64,000 bases of DNA from Amyloporia xantha. Its lineage: Eukaryota > Basidiomycota > Agaricomycetes > Polyporales > Adustoporiaceae. The notes under the pieces are model-generated. The model had not been told where the DNA came from. It was given only the letters and a program-made list of their open reading frames with translations, and did no database searches. Shown here piece after piece: positions 24,095 through 36,343 of this stretch. Every line of letters begins with the position of its first letter. The first letter of the stretch is position 1. A program made the translations under genes and the position numbers. The stretch spans positions 558,001-622,000 of the forward strand of contig JAYKKR010000010.1 of the NCBI GenBank assembly GCA_036971615.1, given 5' to 3'.

Positions 24095-25326
24095 ATGACT
24101 TTACTTCATACCCTAAGGTTAGTAATTTAGCACGCCGATGTGCTCAACCATTCATCGGTATCTCTCAGCTTTGCAGGAGCTGCAGCTGCTTTTCTCTTTG
24201 TTACGCTTTCACTTGGTAAGTTTGCCTCAAATGTCATTCTGGCAGTGGCTGATCTGATGCTACTTCTTTGCAGCCAGCGGTCTTCTATGGCTCTCCGAGC
24301 TGATCGAGGAGCATTCACGTACGGCCAAAGTTCTTGGTCAGAGGAGTATATACGTGTGTATCTACTCTATATCATTATTTTGTTACTGACAGATCATTGC
24401 ACAGGCCATCATCCTTCTCCACATTGTATTGTATTTCTCTGACTCATTGCCACTGAAACACACACTCTTCTCCGTGTTCTGCCATATCATATATCTTCAA
24501 AATTTCACCTCCAGATGGCCATTCATCTCGCTGACGTCTCTCAGCTTTGTCGCTTCTTGCATTCTTGTCATCTGTGATCACTTTATGTGGTTTTTCTACT
24601 TCGCACGGATCACACAAGACGCCAGACACCGGGCTCATCGACCTTATGGTACTCCTTCAAGTTCATCCAAGGTACCAGGGTTTGCGGACATCGCCACGTT
24701 CTTCGGGTTATGTGTATGGCTTGCACCTCTCTTCTTATTTCTCAGCTTGAGTGCGAACGACAACGCCCTGCCACTGAACGCAGGTGAGCCGGAGCCTCTC
24801 TTTCTACATTCAGACAAAATGTCATTTTCATTCAGGTCAGAGTAGCATCCCCACGACTCCCACGTCTCCTGTGAGACCAGTCATCACACGACCTCGCGCT
24901 TCACTTTTCAAGTCACTTTACGATACATTACCACGTATGCGCCCTCGTACCCGCCGACGCGATACTTCAGAAGGAATTATCGCTCCCCGCTCTCCTAACA
25001 TCATCCCATCGGCGATGTCGCCGTCACCTGTTCAGACACCCACCCGCCTCCAACGTGTGCCTTCCATGAACAGTCTTCCGCCGCCCATGCTATCTCCCAC
25101 ACGAAGGGTATCGATTGATGGTCGCTCCGGGCCTGCGTCTGGCGTGCTGACCATGGGTTCCTCTGAACATAGTTCGGCAGATCGACTCACACCATTCACG
25201 CTAGGCACGCCACCAAGAAGGATGTCTGCTGGGGGTTCGTCATCGAGAAAGCCCTCAACAGAGGGGAGGTTGGAGATGAGGAGGGCAGCAAGTGCATATG
25301 CTAGCAACATTTCTGGGACTACGTAG
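24095..25326 (+). CDS. SVP26: Svp26/TEX261-type ER-Golgi cargo adaptor with long extra tail
   Basis: Exon 1 (24095-24117) gives MTLLHTLS and joins to FAGAAAAFLFVTLSLASGLL, WLSELIEEHSRTAKVLGQRS and a chain of membrane segments. The latter include IILLHIVLYF, FSVFCHIIYL, FISLTSLSFVASCILVICDH and FGLCVWLAPLFLFLSLSAND. The order and the LSELIEE and SLSANDNALP motifs match Svp26/Erv26/TEX261, a COPII adaptor that exports mannosyltransferases and other type II proteins from the ER. The known proteins are about 200-230 residues. Here roughly 160 more residues follow the last membrane span, rich in Ser, Pro, Thr and Arg, and end at 25326. The tail is probably cytosolic and disordered. Family call is firm; tail function is unknown. 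Confidence 0.9.
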
Positions 25327-25794
25327 GAAACACTGGATAAGAACGATTGTCTCATTGGTTAGGCCGTAATTTATTGTCTCCACCACCATCCTAGTGTTCA
25401 TGTATGGCACGCTTGACTAGTTGGCGTACATGTACGCTGCAATCCCGTACACACCTGAAAATATTACTTTGTGTGATAGATGTCGATGAAGAGTGGCATA
25501 TTCACGAGCGCGAGCCGCTCAAGAGCGCCGTGCGATTGCAGCCGTATACGGAAAGCACCGCCGCTTTGGCCCATTCCCGACCAGATTTATTTATTTAAAT
25601 ATCATCATCTTCCTTCGATTGCATTGCTGGCGCGACCGCTTCCCGACGTGCGTAGGTGCTGAAGTTGTAAACAGCTGAACGACCACCGCTCGGAAACTAT
25701 CGCTTCTAGGAAGTCTCATGTGCTCTGTCTCTATAACCACGCGCTACAGCATAGACATCTTCGAGTCTCTCTGAACGGCCATTCTGCTCGAACC
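25327..25794. other. Intergenic, no gene seen
   Basis: This is the promoter side of the phosphatase gene and the 3' flank of SVP26. Open frames at 25404-25678 on the plus strand overlap in three frames and look random. Confidence 0.5.
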
Positions 25795-28700
25795 ATGCAC
25801 CTGTACTTGACCGAAAATCCCCGCACTCTCTATCTGGTAACTAGCAAACAAGAAGTGCGAGAAGGACGTCCACAAAAAGCTCTTGTATTTCGTGCAGCCG
25901 AAGGTACATCTGAACTCGAGTCCCAAGCCGTCGTGCAATTCTTGCCCCAGGATCAGGTTGATCTAAGCAATGCAATCAAACTGACAACGAGAAATGTCAA
26001 GGGATGTCTCGGATTAATCAACATCGGAAACGGTATGTGTGCACATACTGCTGTCTTATTCATCCTCACATTTCCCACTCCTTTCGGTTGGAAATGTCTT
26101 GCCTAGATATATTTCTGGTGGTCATTACTTCGTCTACCGACGTTGGGAATACACGTCCCTCATCAGCAGTACGGGAAACCGTTGCGCAGATCCACGATGT
26201 TGGCTTTTACAGTTTGAATTCGTCTACATGGGACGACTTCTCGGCGACTGCGGACGGTGCACCCAGCCCAGGCTACCCTGATCAGACAGATAGCCTCATG
26301 CGCGACCCATATCCCCCAAGCGGGAGCACGGCTCCAATCTTTGAGCATCCATGCGCACCGTTGACTAAGATTGTATCTGCTGGCACATTTTACTACGCAC
26401 CAGAACCACATTGGGATCTCTCCTCTCGTCTATCCGTGCGCCTGGGTCGCCTGGGTGCTACGGGCTCGTTTGGTGACGTAGGTGTATATGACGAGAGGTT
26501 TGTCTGGAACGAGTATATTGTCCGCAGTCTACTCGATTTCAGGGAACGTCTAGATCCCCAAGAGCGCGAGGAATTGGATAGGTCGCGCTTCATCGTCAGT
26601 GTCTTGTTTTTGCGTTGTATGGTTGTGATAATGAAGCTGGCCTTGCCATGTAGGTCCTTGCAATACAAGGATATGTGGGCGTTTTCAGGCTGCCACTCCC
26701 GTTGCCGCCCACCAGTGGAGCCCCGACCATTGCAACTCTCTCGCTTATTTCTCGCCTTGGTTGGAAGCGCTCTGGGACACGGTTCAACACTCGAGGAGTG
26801 GATGATGATGGTAATTGTGCTAACTTCGTGGAGGTAGGTATAGTGCCATCCTGTATAAAGTAGCCCCATCTGAATATGTGCTGTAGACGGAGACGATATT
26901 CAGTGCCGACCAGCATTGCTTTAGTTATGTACAAGTGAGAGGAAGCGTACCATGTGTGTACTCTATTGCATCAAATAAATCATCTTTCTGTCTCACCTCG
27001 TTGATGCGCTTTCGCCCATATTCCAGTGTTCTGGGAGCAGCAGGGTCTGCAGACATTTGGACATCGCATCCAGATCACTCGGCCCCATGCTTCTCAGCCT
27101 GCATTTGACCGTCACCTCATGCAACTTATAGAGGAATACGGTGCTGTACATGCGATAAACTTATTGGGCAGTAAGGAGAACGAAGCTATACTCACCACGG
27201 CCTACGCCCAACACCTTCGAGCTGCACAAAATGTACTAGGTGATACTGTTGGAATAACGCATTTCGACTTCCACAACGCCGTCAAGATTGGCGGTCATGA
27301 GAGTGTATTCAGGGAGATTAGGCAAGTATGGTTGAATTACGACTCCGCACTGTGGCTTATCCTCATCTAGGCGCCTGCCCGGTGTGTTGGGTAACGTAGA
27401 TAACTTTGGATTTACGATGTCCGACGCGTCCCTCGATGAACTCATAACAGACCAAAAGGGCGTCTTCCGGACGAACTGCCTTGACTGGTACCTCTCAACC
27501 CTTCCTCTCTCATCTTGAAACTCATTTGCACTCAGTCTTGACCGTACGAATTTCGTGCAAGATATTTTATCGCGTACAACCCTTGAACAATACCTGATGC
27601 ACATTCGTCGAGAATGGCTCCAGTTTCCGGATCTATGGAGTCGTCATAGAGAGGCATGGGCCGAAAATGGCGACGCTCTATCGCGGATCTATGCTGGAAC
27701 AGGAGCTCTGAACACGAGTTTCACCCGTAGCGGGAAACGAACCCTAGCAGGTCAGTCCGAAATGCGAGAGACGGACAGTAGCCCCTGACACCTAAGCCGT
27801 AGGCGTCCTGTCCGACGCCACTAAGAGCGTGTCTAGAGCCTATATCAACAACTTCCAAGATAAAGGCAAACAAGTGGCCATCGACATGTTTGTGGTAAAT
27901 AAATTTGGCCAGTCTCCCTTAACGATGTCGCGGACTGAGTGAATCTGCACAGGGTAACTTCAGTAACCAGAAACGTGTTACCATATTTGATCCGATTCAT
28001 GATTCTGTTCGGCGGGTATTGGAAGCTCGGTACGATTCGCCATATTCCACAGTGCAGCTCTCTGTCTAACGCCTATAAGTCTGCCCGAATACTCGACCAC
28101 GAAGTGGTGTAGCGTCTTTGTGGGCACCTGGAATCTAAACGGCAGAGTAAGTGTGCCGTGTCTTGACCTTGAGTGGCACGGCTGAGGATGGTTGAACCAT
28201 AGCCACCGACGTCGGACTCATTACTTCCGTGGCTATACCCCCGCTCAAGTGAGTCTCCAAGCACTGTTTGATTTTTCCAAGTTGATCGGCATGACATCTA
28301 GATACTCCTGAGTATGGTTACCCACTCTATTCCGGTACAGGTGCTGATAGTCCACAGCCCGGATATGTTTGTATTAGGCTTCCAAGAGATTGTCCCTCTG
28401 ACAGCTCAGCAGATCGTCCAAGCCGATCCAGAGAGAAGGTATGGTTGATTTACATGCGTGTGACAATGTCGTAAAATCTTCACTGATATTCTGGCAGACG
28501 AGCTTGGGAAGCGAAGATAATCGATACTTTGAACCAACAGCCCAACAAGAAAAGTGACTATGTAATCCTTCGGAGTCAACAAGTAGTATCGTCTCCCTCT
28601 TTGTTCTTGCATATAACCTGAAGCCGAGTTTGTCCACAGTTGGTTGGAACTGCGCTCCTGGTGATCGTAAAATCAGAATTGACTTCTGTGATTCGGAATG

Positions 28701-30099
28701 TCGAAGGAGCGACGCAGAAAGTGATTGTCTTCATTATTCAACATGCTGGGGTCCTGCTGAACGTCCTCTTCAGACTGGTTTGCGAGGAATGTCGGGTAAC
28801 AAAGGAGCTGTTGGTATCCGGCTGGAGTATCATGACACTAGCTTCTGCTTCATTACCGCCCACCTTGCCGCAGGTCACTCTAATGTTGATGAGCGTAACG
28901 CCGATTACCGCACAATTGCTAGCGGCCTGCGGTTCCAAAAGGGTAAAACTATTGATAATCACGAGTGAGTCGAGTCACAGGAACGAATCGAATCGAAGAG
29001 CTATATGTTAACGGCTTATTACACCAAAGGAATGTAGTCTGGCTGGCCGATACCAACTATCGCATCGATCTTGAGAACGAACGCGCTAGACATCTAGCAC
29101 TTTCGGAAGACTACGATGCTTTACTAGCTGCTGACCAGGTCAGTCAAGGGATAGTCAAGTGAATGTTGTGAGCTGACCGTCAAATCATTTCTATCAGCTT
29201 AAGCAAGCCATGGATGCGGGCGCAGCATTCATGGGCTATCAGGAAGGACCATTAATCTTCCGCCCAACGTACAAATATGACGTTGGAACCGACAATTACG
29301 ATACTGGGGAAAAGATGCGCATCCCTGCTTGGACAGGTGATTGATCTCCTCCACTGTTCCAGCCTGTAGAATATGTCTTGCATTGCTTCCTCTGACACCT
29401 GGACAGATCGCATCTTGTTCAAAGGATCTCAATTAGACGTTACTGCATATTCAAGGGCCGAAATCCGGAGTTCAGACCATCGTCCAGGTTAGTCATCGCC
29501 GTAGTCTGTGAGATAATCTCAGGCTGACTATAATACTACAGTATTCGCGTTGTTCGGTGCCGAAGTTCGAACCATTGACCAGGCAAAGCGGGAGGCACTC
29601 TCTCGTCTACTCTTGGACAACGTCACGTCGACTGCACCTGGGGAGAAGCTAGACGAGAAGTTGGCAAGATTGACATTCGCGAGCGAATCTCAAGATCGTG
29701 AGTCATTCCTTGCTAGAATCCTGACCAATGTGTTAAGTCACTTCTGCCCCAACAGTTCCAGCGCCGAGCTCTCACGATGCGGTCTGGTGGGAGGATCCAG
29801 GTACCATGTTTTCCGGGGTTCACATGCGTCGAAAACTCATTGCAGACGTAGACCATCCAAACGGCATCTTTGTTCCTAGCAGCCCACAACGAGGCTCGCA
29901 TCGAGGATCTAATCCCTTCGACTCACCGAATGATTCTCCGCTCTCGTCTTCTCCCTCGTCGTCGGAGGAAGAGTTATATCACGCTCTGACATTACAGAGC
30001 CCAATGGAGCCGGTCCAGGCTGGTCGGAGACCGCCACCGCCACCGCCACCGCCACCGCCCTCAAGGAACGGTAAAGTGGCAGGGAAAGGTACCCCTTAG
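25795..30099 (+). CDS. Synaptojanin-like phosphoinositide phosphatase (Sac1 domain + 5-phosphatase)
   Basis: ATG 25795 ([20 protein letters not shown]) opens a Sac1 domain read over several exons: [59 protein letters not shown] and the active site. The intron near 27490-27537 splits CLD-CLDR, giving [14 protein letters not shown], a full CX5R(T) motif, so the domain should be catalytic. The inositol 5-phosphatase domain follows: [58 protein letters not shown] and RSSDHRPVFALF. The tail has [11 protein letters not shown] and a run of ten prolines, a likely SH3 site, ending at 30099. Yeast Inp51/52/53 are the equivalents: they hydrolyse PI(4,5)P2 and, except Inp51, PI monophosphates in endocytosis and TGN traffic. 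Key residues are intact. Confidence 0.93.
30028..30060 (+). repeat. CCGCCA microsatellite in coding sequence
   Basis: About five copies of a CCGCCA hexamer encode a polyproline run near the C-terminus of the synaptojanin-like protein. The tract could vary in length between strains without breaking the frame. Confidence 0.8.
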
Positions 30100-30220
30100 A
30101 TGAATATGAGTGATCACAACGATTGTAAATTTACTGTAGTAATATACGCATGTAAGGGTGACGATATATAGCGGAGGCGCCCACCGAACCGTTCAGACGA
30201 ATCCCCAATAGGCGCCATCA

Positions 30221-30258
30221 GCAAAGAGAAGTGGCCAAAGCAAAGAGAAGTGGCCAAA
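30221..30258 (+). repeat. 19-bp perfect tandem duplication
   Basis: The unit GCAAAGAGAAGTGGCCAAA occurs at 30221-30239 and again at 30240-30258 with no mismatch. It lies between the ends of two convergent genes, so it would fall in 3' UTRs. Probably a slippage duplication. Confidence 0.9.
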
Positions 30259-30333
30259 GCACCAAGGTGCACCGAGCCAAGATGCTTAGAGTTTGCCTGA
30301 CCGGGACCCAACATTGCAAGGGACGCTAGACGA

Positions 30334-32233
30334 CTAGATGAGGCCTTGCTTCTTGAGATCCTCGTAAGTCTTCCGGTTGTATACGTTGCCTTCTTCATCT
30401 TCTAGTTCTTCCATCGTCTCCTGCTCGAAGATCTCGTGGCGACCTTCGCGTTTCAGTTTTTCGGCCACTATAAGTATAAATGTCATCAGTATCAGTGTCG
30501 CGCTTAGGAACAAATAACTCACAGGCAAGCGCATCTTCGATCCGAGTGATCTCGTGGAAGTGCTTAGTGTTAGGTAGACCGAGAGCGCGCATGCCGAAGG
30601 CATGTCTTGACTCCTACAAATCTCAGATGAGTAATTTCGACCTCGTTAAAACCATCAACTGACCTGAAAATGTCGGTCAAAGTTTTTCCTGGGAAGGGTA
30701 GTGTCAGCACCATCATCTATGGCTAGGTCACTGTGACACACACCTGCCCATATACACATGGTCTGAGCAGATCTCACATCGATACTCAACACCTAGCCCA
30801 TGAAGCTTGTACAACCAATATGGAATAGGCTTTCCATCCCATCCCAGAGGCAGTTTCAGTGGATTGTAGATTCGCTCTTCTTCTTCCTCTTCTTCGCCAC
30901 CCGCATCCCCATTTGTGGGGGCAGCTGAGACGGGAGGAGGCTTAGACTGCTCTAGCAATTCTTGCTCTCGCTCACGTGCGGTCAGAGAGAAACGACGCTC
31001 GACATTGGATTTCGTCTCATTGAGCATGGGCGTAAGAGATGCTAGAAGCTGAGTGGTCAAGTGAGTGAGGAGGGCAGCGGTGAGATGCTTGCTGTTTGCG
31101 GATGATTGTGAGGGATTGCGATCATTCGTTTGTGTTGTCGAACTTGACGGGCCGTTTGGGGTTTATGGGCGGTTGCTCGGGCGAACTGGCTTGCTTTTGC
31201 GCCGCCTTGATATGTTTCTTAGAAGTCAAATGCGCATCGTATACGGTCTGTTTCGAATACAATTTTTGACCTTAACATCCGTCAAATGAGGTATACACCA
31301 GGACAAGTAACGGGTCCAGAGACTCACAAGCTGCACACCATATCCCCTCCCCATCGCCGTTCGCTACCGGCTTGTTCTGGCGAGTCTCTTCCCAACCATC
31401 GATCTCTCCGGCATTCCATTTCTTGATGAAATCGGATTCCGTCTCGCGTTGTTGAGATTCTGTATCAACCAACGGTTGCGCTCGTTTTTTGAAGGATATC
31501 AAGTACGTGTGCAGAGCTTTTATGTAACTTTGGCCAACCATTAATATTCTGATAGCAAATAGATGTCTCTAAGACATACAGCTCATAATCTCGAGTCAAA
31601 CGGCATTCCTTGGGCAACTCTGAGTGGACTGGCGCGGACTGGGCAGCGAGGAGAACATCGAGGTACTGGAGATAACCCAGACGCTTGCCGATGTGCTTGA
31701 GATTGTTATAGGTGGTATGATTGGCGTACAAGTCAAGATATTTTCCATAAGCTTCTTCACCAGAAAATAGCAGGGCGACGGCTGCAGAAAGAGATTGAGA
31801 TGACAAGGGAGAAAATCACAAGCAATTACATACGATCATCCTCCTCGTACTCCTCGTCGCCAGCATCAGCTTCGTCATCTTCCAGGAATGCCGCCAGTTC
31901 TGGGTCGAAGCCTGAGACAAGAGCGTCTGGATATTTCGCATAATGCTCTTGAATTTTGCCCAGCCGAGCATAGAAAGAGGAGAGATCATTCTGCTGGTGA
32001 GGAGGTGCAGAAAGCGAGTCAATCTCAGACTTTCTAGTGTCTTGATCTTCATATAGATTGTTGAGAGTGACCAGTCGAGTCGACAGACGGTCAAGGAGCT
32101 GGGAAGCCTTATGTTCTACCTGCAGCCGCGATTCATGCGTCGTCTGGGGCTTGGAAAGGATGGTGTAGAGCGCTCTTTCGAAATATTCGACTTCTTCGTG
32201 TGTATGTCGCTGCACCTCTATGATAGAATCCAT
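30334..32233 (-). CDS. Splicing factor 3A subunit 3 (SF3a60/Prp9)
   Basis: ATG 32233 ([20 protein letters not shown]) starts the helical N-terminal domain. The next exons give [20 protein letters not shown] and YLQYLDVLL, then [20 protein letters not shown], typical of SF3a60. A first C2H2 finger ([22 protein letters not shown]) and an acidic linker lead to the second, [20 protein letters not shown] followed by [20 protein letters not shown]. The end is [20 protein letters not shown], stop 30334. SF3a60 is part of U2 snRNP. It bridges SF3a to the U2 3' domain and is needed for prespliceosome formation. Length is about 510 residues. The gene is head to head with the eIF4A-III gene, 177 bp between the ATGs. 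Confidence 0.93.
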
Positions 32234-32410
32234 GGTAGCACAGGATGGGGGTGTGCAATACGAACCTGTTTGAGAGAGGTCCAGGGAGAGAAGGCGTCAC
32301 GAGCGAGCGTTGAGTTCCCAAGAAGGAAAGACTGAGAAATTCGAGGTCCGATCTGCTCGCCTTGACTTGCTCTCACCAACTGCTAGTGGCACTACTAAAA
32401 CTCTTCGACA
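32234..32410. promoter_or_regulatory. Bidirectional promoter, SF3a60 / eIF4A-III
   Basis: Only 177 bp separate the two start codons, so both 5' UTRs and both core promoters must fit here. There is no TATA box. The side facing the helicase is pyrimidine-rich before the ATG. Co-regulation of the two RNA-processing genes is likely. Confidence 0.65.
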
Positions 32411-34041
<1,631 letters not shown>

Positions 34042-34397
34042 GTTCTCTACTCCTTGGCCCGTTGATAATTGCTGTGTTTATGTATTTTCTCGTATGGTCA
34101 GTTCCATCGGGAGCTGCTTTGATACTTGACGACTCTTGTAGTGTACGATCGGCATGATGAATGCAAATGCTATTGATGATCGCACGTCCACGTTCGAGAA
34201 ATGGAGAACCGATTCAACCGAAGGAGATTGTGGGGTCGACGCACGTGACTCGATCGGTTACACGCGCACGCGTGGCTGTGTGTCGGTCGCGTGTTGGACG
34301 CGTGTTGGCTTTCCTCCTCCCCATTGACCGCCACTGCCGCGAAACCCGCCGCGATACCTCCCCCCGCACGCGTCCTTTTCTCATTTCCTCCACCGCA
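34042..34397. other. Promoter interval of the KEN-box gene
   Basis: A 356-bp gap follows the helicase gene. It carries three ACGCGT hexamers (see separate entry) and a CACGTG near 34247. The reading frame of the next gene stays open upstream to 34161 but the sequence there is not protein-like. Confidence 0.6.
34268..34373 (+). promoter_or_regulatory. Cluster of three MluI cell-cycle boxes (ACGCGT)
   Basis: ACGCGT occurs at 34268, 34298 and 34368, all within 130 bp upstream of ATG 34398. In yeasts this MCB element is bound by MBF (Mbp1/Swi6, Res1/2-Cdc10) and drives late G1/S transcription. The other copies I noticed in the window are scattered singly, so the cluster stands out. Confidence 0.6.
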
Positions 34398-35459
34398 ATG
34401 CCGCCACTCCGCTCTGGCCCCTTGCAAGAGCTTCCCCTGGAACGCTTTCTGCCCCCAGATACCAACGTTCCTTTGACGCCGTCCAAGCACGCCAGGCCAA
34501 ACAAGCGCCCCCATTCTCCAGGCGGACCTCCGCTCTCTAGTGCCACAAAGCGCCGGATACTCGATGGTGAAGACATATTCTCTCCCAGAACGATAGCCAA
34601 AACCCCCGTCTCTTCACGCACCAATGGCAGGTTCGCGCCGTCGTACTTCAACACCCTCCTTCAGGGTCCGGGCAGTCCTGCCAAGAAGCTCGATTTTGGG
34701 TCTGCGAAGTCCAAGCCTGACAGCCGTTCGTCAGCCGATTCTTCTCGCGAGGGAGCTACTCCTGTTCAGAACCGGGTGCTGCGAAAGCTCGCCCCGTCTC
34801 CGAAGTTGGTTGCTCGGTCTCAGAGCACGTCATATTCCAGCTCCTGTACCGAGACAGATGTCGAGATGACCGACCTATTCGAGCAGCCGTCATCCTCGTC
34901 GCACAATGTGGGCCCATTCATGGTACCTCGCGAGATAACCGTGCCAGACCGTCAGTCCGTTCATTACCCTGGCTTCGACATTTTCCAAGATGCATATACT
35001 TCTGTTGCAACCTCTTCGCAACCACCACCCAACTCTGAGCTTGAGGAGGACGATGCACAGACATGTCGTTCTGATTCCCGAACGTCAAAGCGGGATAAGG
35101 AGGCCGAGAAGGAGAATGTGCAGCCTCGGCGGAGAATGCGCAAGACCGTTATCGCACCTATTACTTCCGGTGATGCACCTTGGGCCAAGGCTGGCCTTCT
35201 CTCTCCTCAAGTCAAGCATACAGAGAACAGCAAGTTGAAGGCTATATCACTCACGCCACAACGCAAGAACATCTACAGTGACTCATCGTATGAGGATAGC
35301 TCGCGGACCCCGATGCGCCAGAGTATGAGGCTTTTAGAGAGGAATAGCTCTATGCTAGTCACCCAAAGTCCCGAACGGACGCCCATTGGCAAGGAGGAGA
35401 GGAGAATGAGAAGGGCGGCGATGACCATGGAAGACGAGGCTGACAATGTTGAGGACTAG
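34398..35459 (+). CDS. Uncharacterised protein with KEN box and CDK sites; candidate cell-cycle regulator
   Basis: This is an intronless frame of 353 codons from ATG 34398 (MPPLRSGPLQELPLERFLPP). I do not recognise a domain. The protein looks disordered and basic, with many minimal or full CDK sites (LTPSK, HSPGG, FSPRT, KTPVS, GSPAKK, APSPK, LTPQRK, RTPM, RTPIGK). It has an RxxL motif in KRRILDGED near residue 55 and a KEN box in EAEKENVQPRR near residue 238 (35109-35117). Basic clusters (RRRMRK, RRMRRA) suggest nuclear location. The C-terminus is acidic. Together with the three upstream MCB boxes this suggests G1/S expression, CDK phosphorylation and APC/C-dependent destruction. Securin-, inhibitor- or replication-type roles are all open; no function can be assigned. 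Confidence 0.75.
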   Translation: MPPLRSGPLQELPLERFLPPDTNVPLTPSKHARPNKRPHSPGGPPLSSATKRRILDGEDIFSPRTIAKTPVSSRTNGRFAPSYFNTLLQGPGSPAKKLDFGSAKSKPDSRSSADSSREGATPVQNRVLRKLAPSPKLVARSQSTSYSSSCTETDVEMTDLFEQPSSSSHNVGPFMVPREITVPDRQSVHYPGFDIFQDAYTSVATSSQPPPNSELEEDDAQTCRSDSRTSKRDKEAEKENVQPRRRMRKTVIAPITSGDAPWAKAGLLSPQVKHTENSKLKAISLTPQRKNIYSDSSYEDSSRTPMRQSMRLLERNSSMLVTQSPERTPIGKEERRMRRAAMTMEDEADNVED

Positions 35460-35903
35460 GGCGACGTCGCTTCTCTGAACCTATGCTGTCCCTGCTGCCG
35501 ACGACATGACCACACGATATTCGACCTGATAATGTATCTTCCAACCATTTTCCCTCGTTTACATCTTACCATTTATGCCAGGTCCTATGACTTGTCTCGA
35601 AATCTGACTGTATAAGATCTACGACCCTAGGTCAACTTCTTGATATGTATGTTGGTTGTGCTTGGTTATACATCGTTTTATTTCATACACCATGGCCAGT
35701 ACTGGTCATCAGAATTTGTTCCAGTTGAGCATTTCGGCCAAGGTCAACGGGTTTAGGCTGAAGCCTGAAGATACATTTCTACGCGGTATTTGGCGTTGTT
35801 GACGTGTCACGATCGCGATGCGTCGGTGATCTGGTAATATTGAAAGTTGCCTTGCAGTCCCTTCGTGCCAGGCCAGTGTAAAGTGGACTCTTGCTCGTCC
35901 AAG
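35460..35903. other. Intergenic, no gene seen
   Basis: This contains the 3' flank of the KEN-box gene and the promoter of LCL2. No coding signal is seen. Confidence 0.5.
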
Positions 35904-36343
35904 ATGTTCTGTAGATTGTTCTTCTGGCTGACTGCCCTTTATCTGGCGTCAACTGTTTGCGCACAATTTAACTTCTTCGAACAAATGTTTGGGAACCCTG
36001 GCCATCAGCAACAGCAGCAGAGACCGTCTGGGGCCGGGGGCGCAGGACAGTGGATGGTTCAGGCCGACAGTGGTGTGTCTACAAGTTAATTCTATGGTTC
36101 CCTCTACTGGTGAATAACTCAATTTGTCTGTGTGGCTTTGTTACACCAGTCTCGTGTTCGCAATATTTGTGCCCTGCTACGCTCGTCTGCGTTTCGAACC
36201 CATCGGACTGCCCGTGCCCTGATGTACAGGACATAAAGTGCTTGATACCTGATGCACAAATCAAAGGAGGCGCCACTGTAATCTGTGTGCGAGGTGCAGA
36301 TGGATGCGCCGTTGCGGATCGGTTGGCTGGGAAGCTTGTATAA
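35904..36343 (+). CDS. LCL2: Lcl2-like small secreted/ER protein
   Basis: ATG 35904 opens a clear signal peptide (MFCRLFFWLTALYLASTVCA). Then come QFNFFEQMFGNPGHQQQQQ, a Gly/Pro-rich stretch and GQWMVQADS. One intron splits the Val codon and leads to VSCSQYLCPATLVCVSNPSD, CPCPDVQDIKCLIPDA and ATVICVRGADGC, stop 36343. The Gln run, the ordered cysteines and the about 120-residue length match long chronological lifespan protein 2, a fungal protein linked in yeast genetics to ER-associated degradation and lifespan. There are eight or so cysteines, likely disulfide bonded. Biochemical role is unknown. Confidence 0.9.

Noticed and set aside
23916..24098. Plus-strand frame between DID2 and SVP26
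   Set aside because: It overlaps the SVP26 start and has no continuation; read as promoter sequence.
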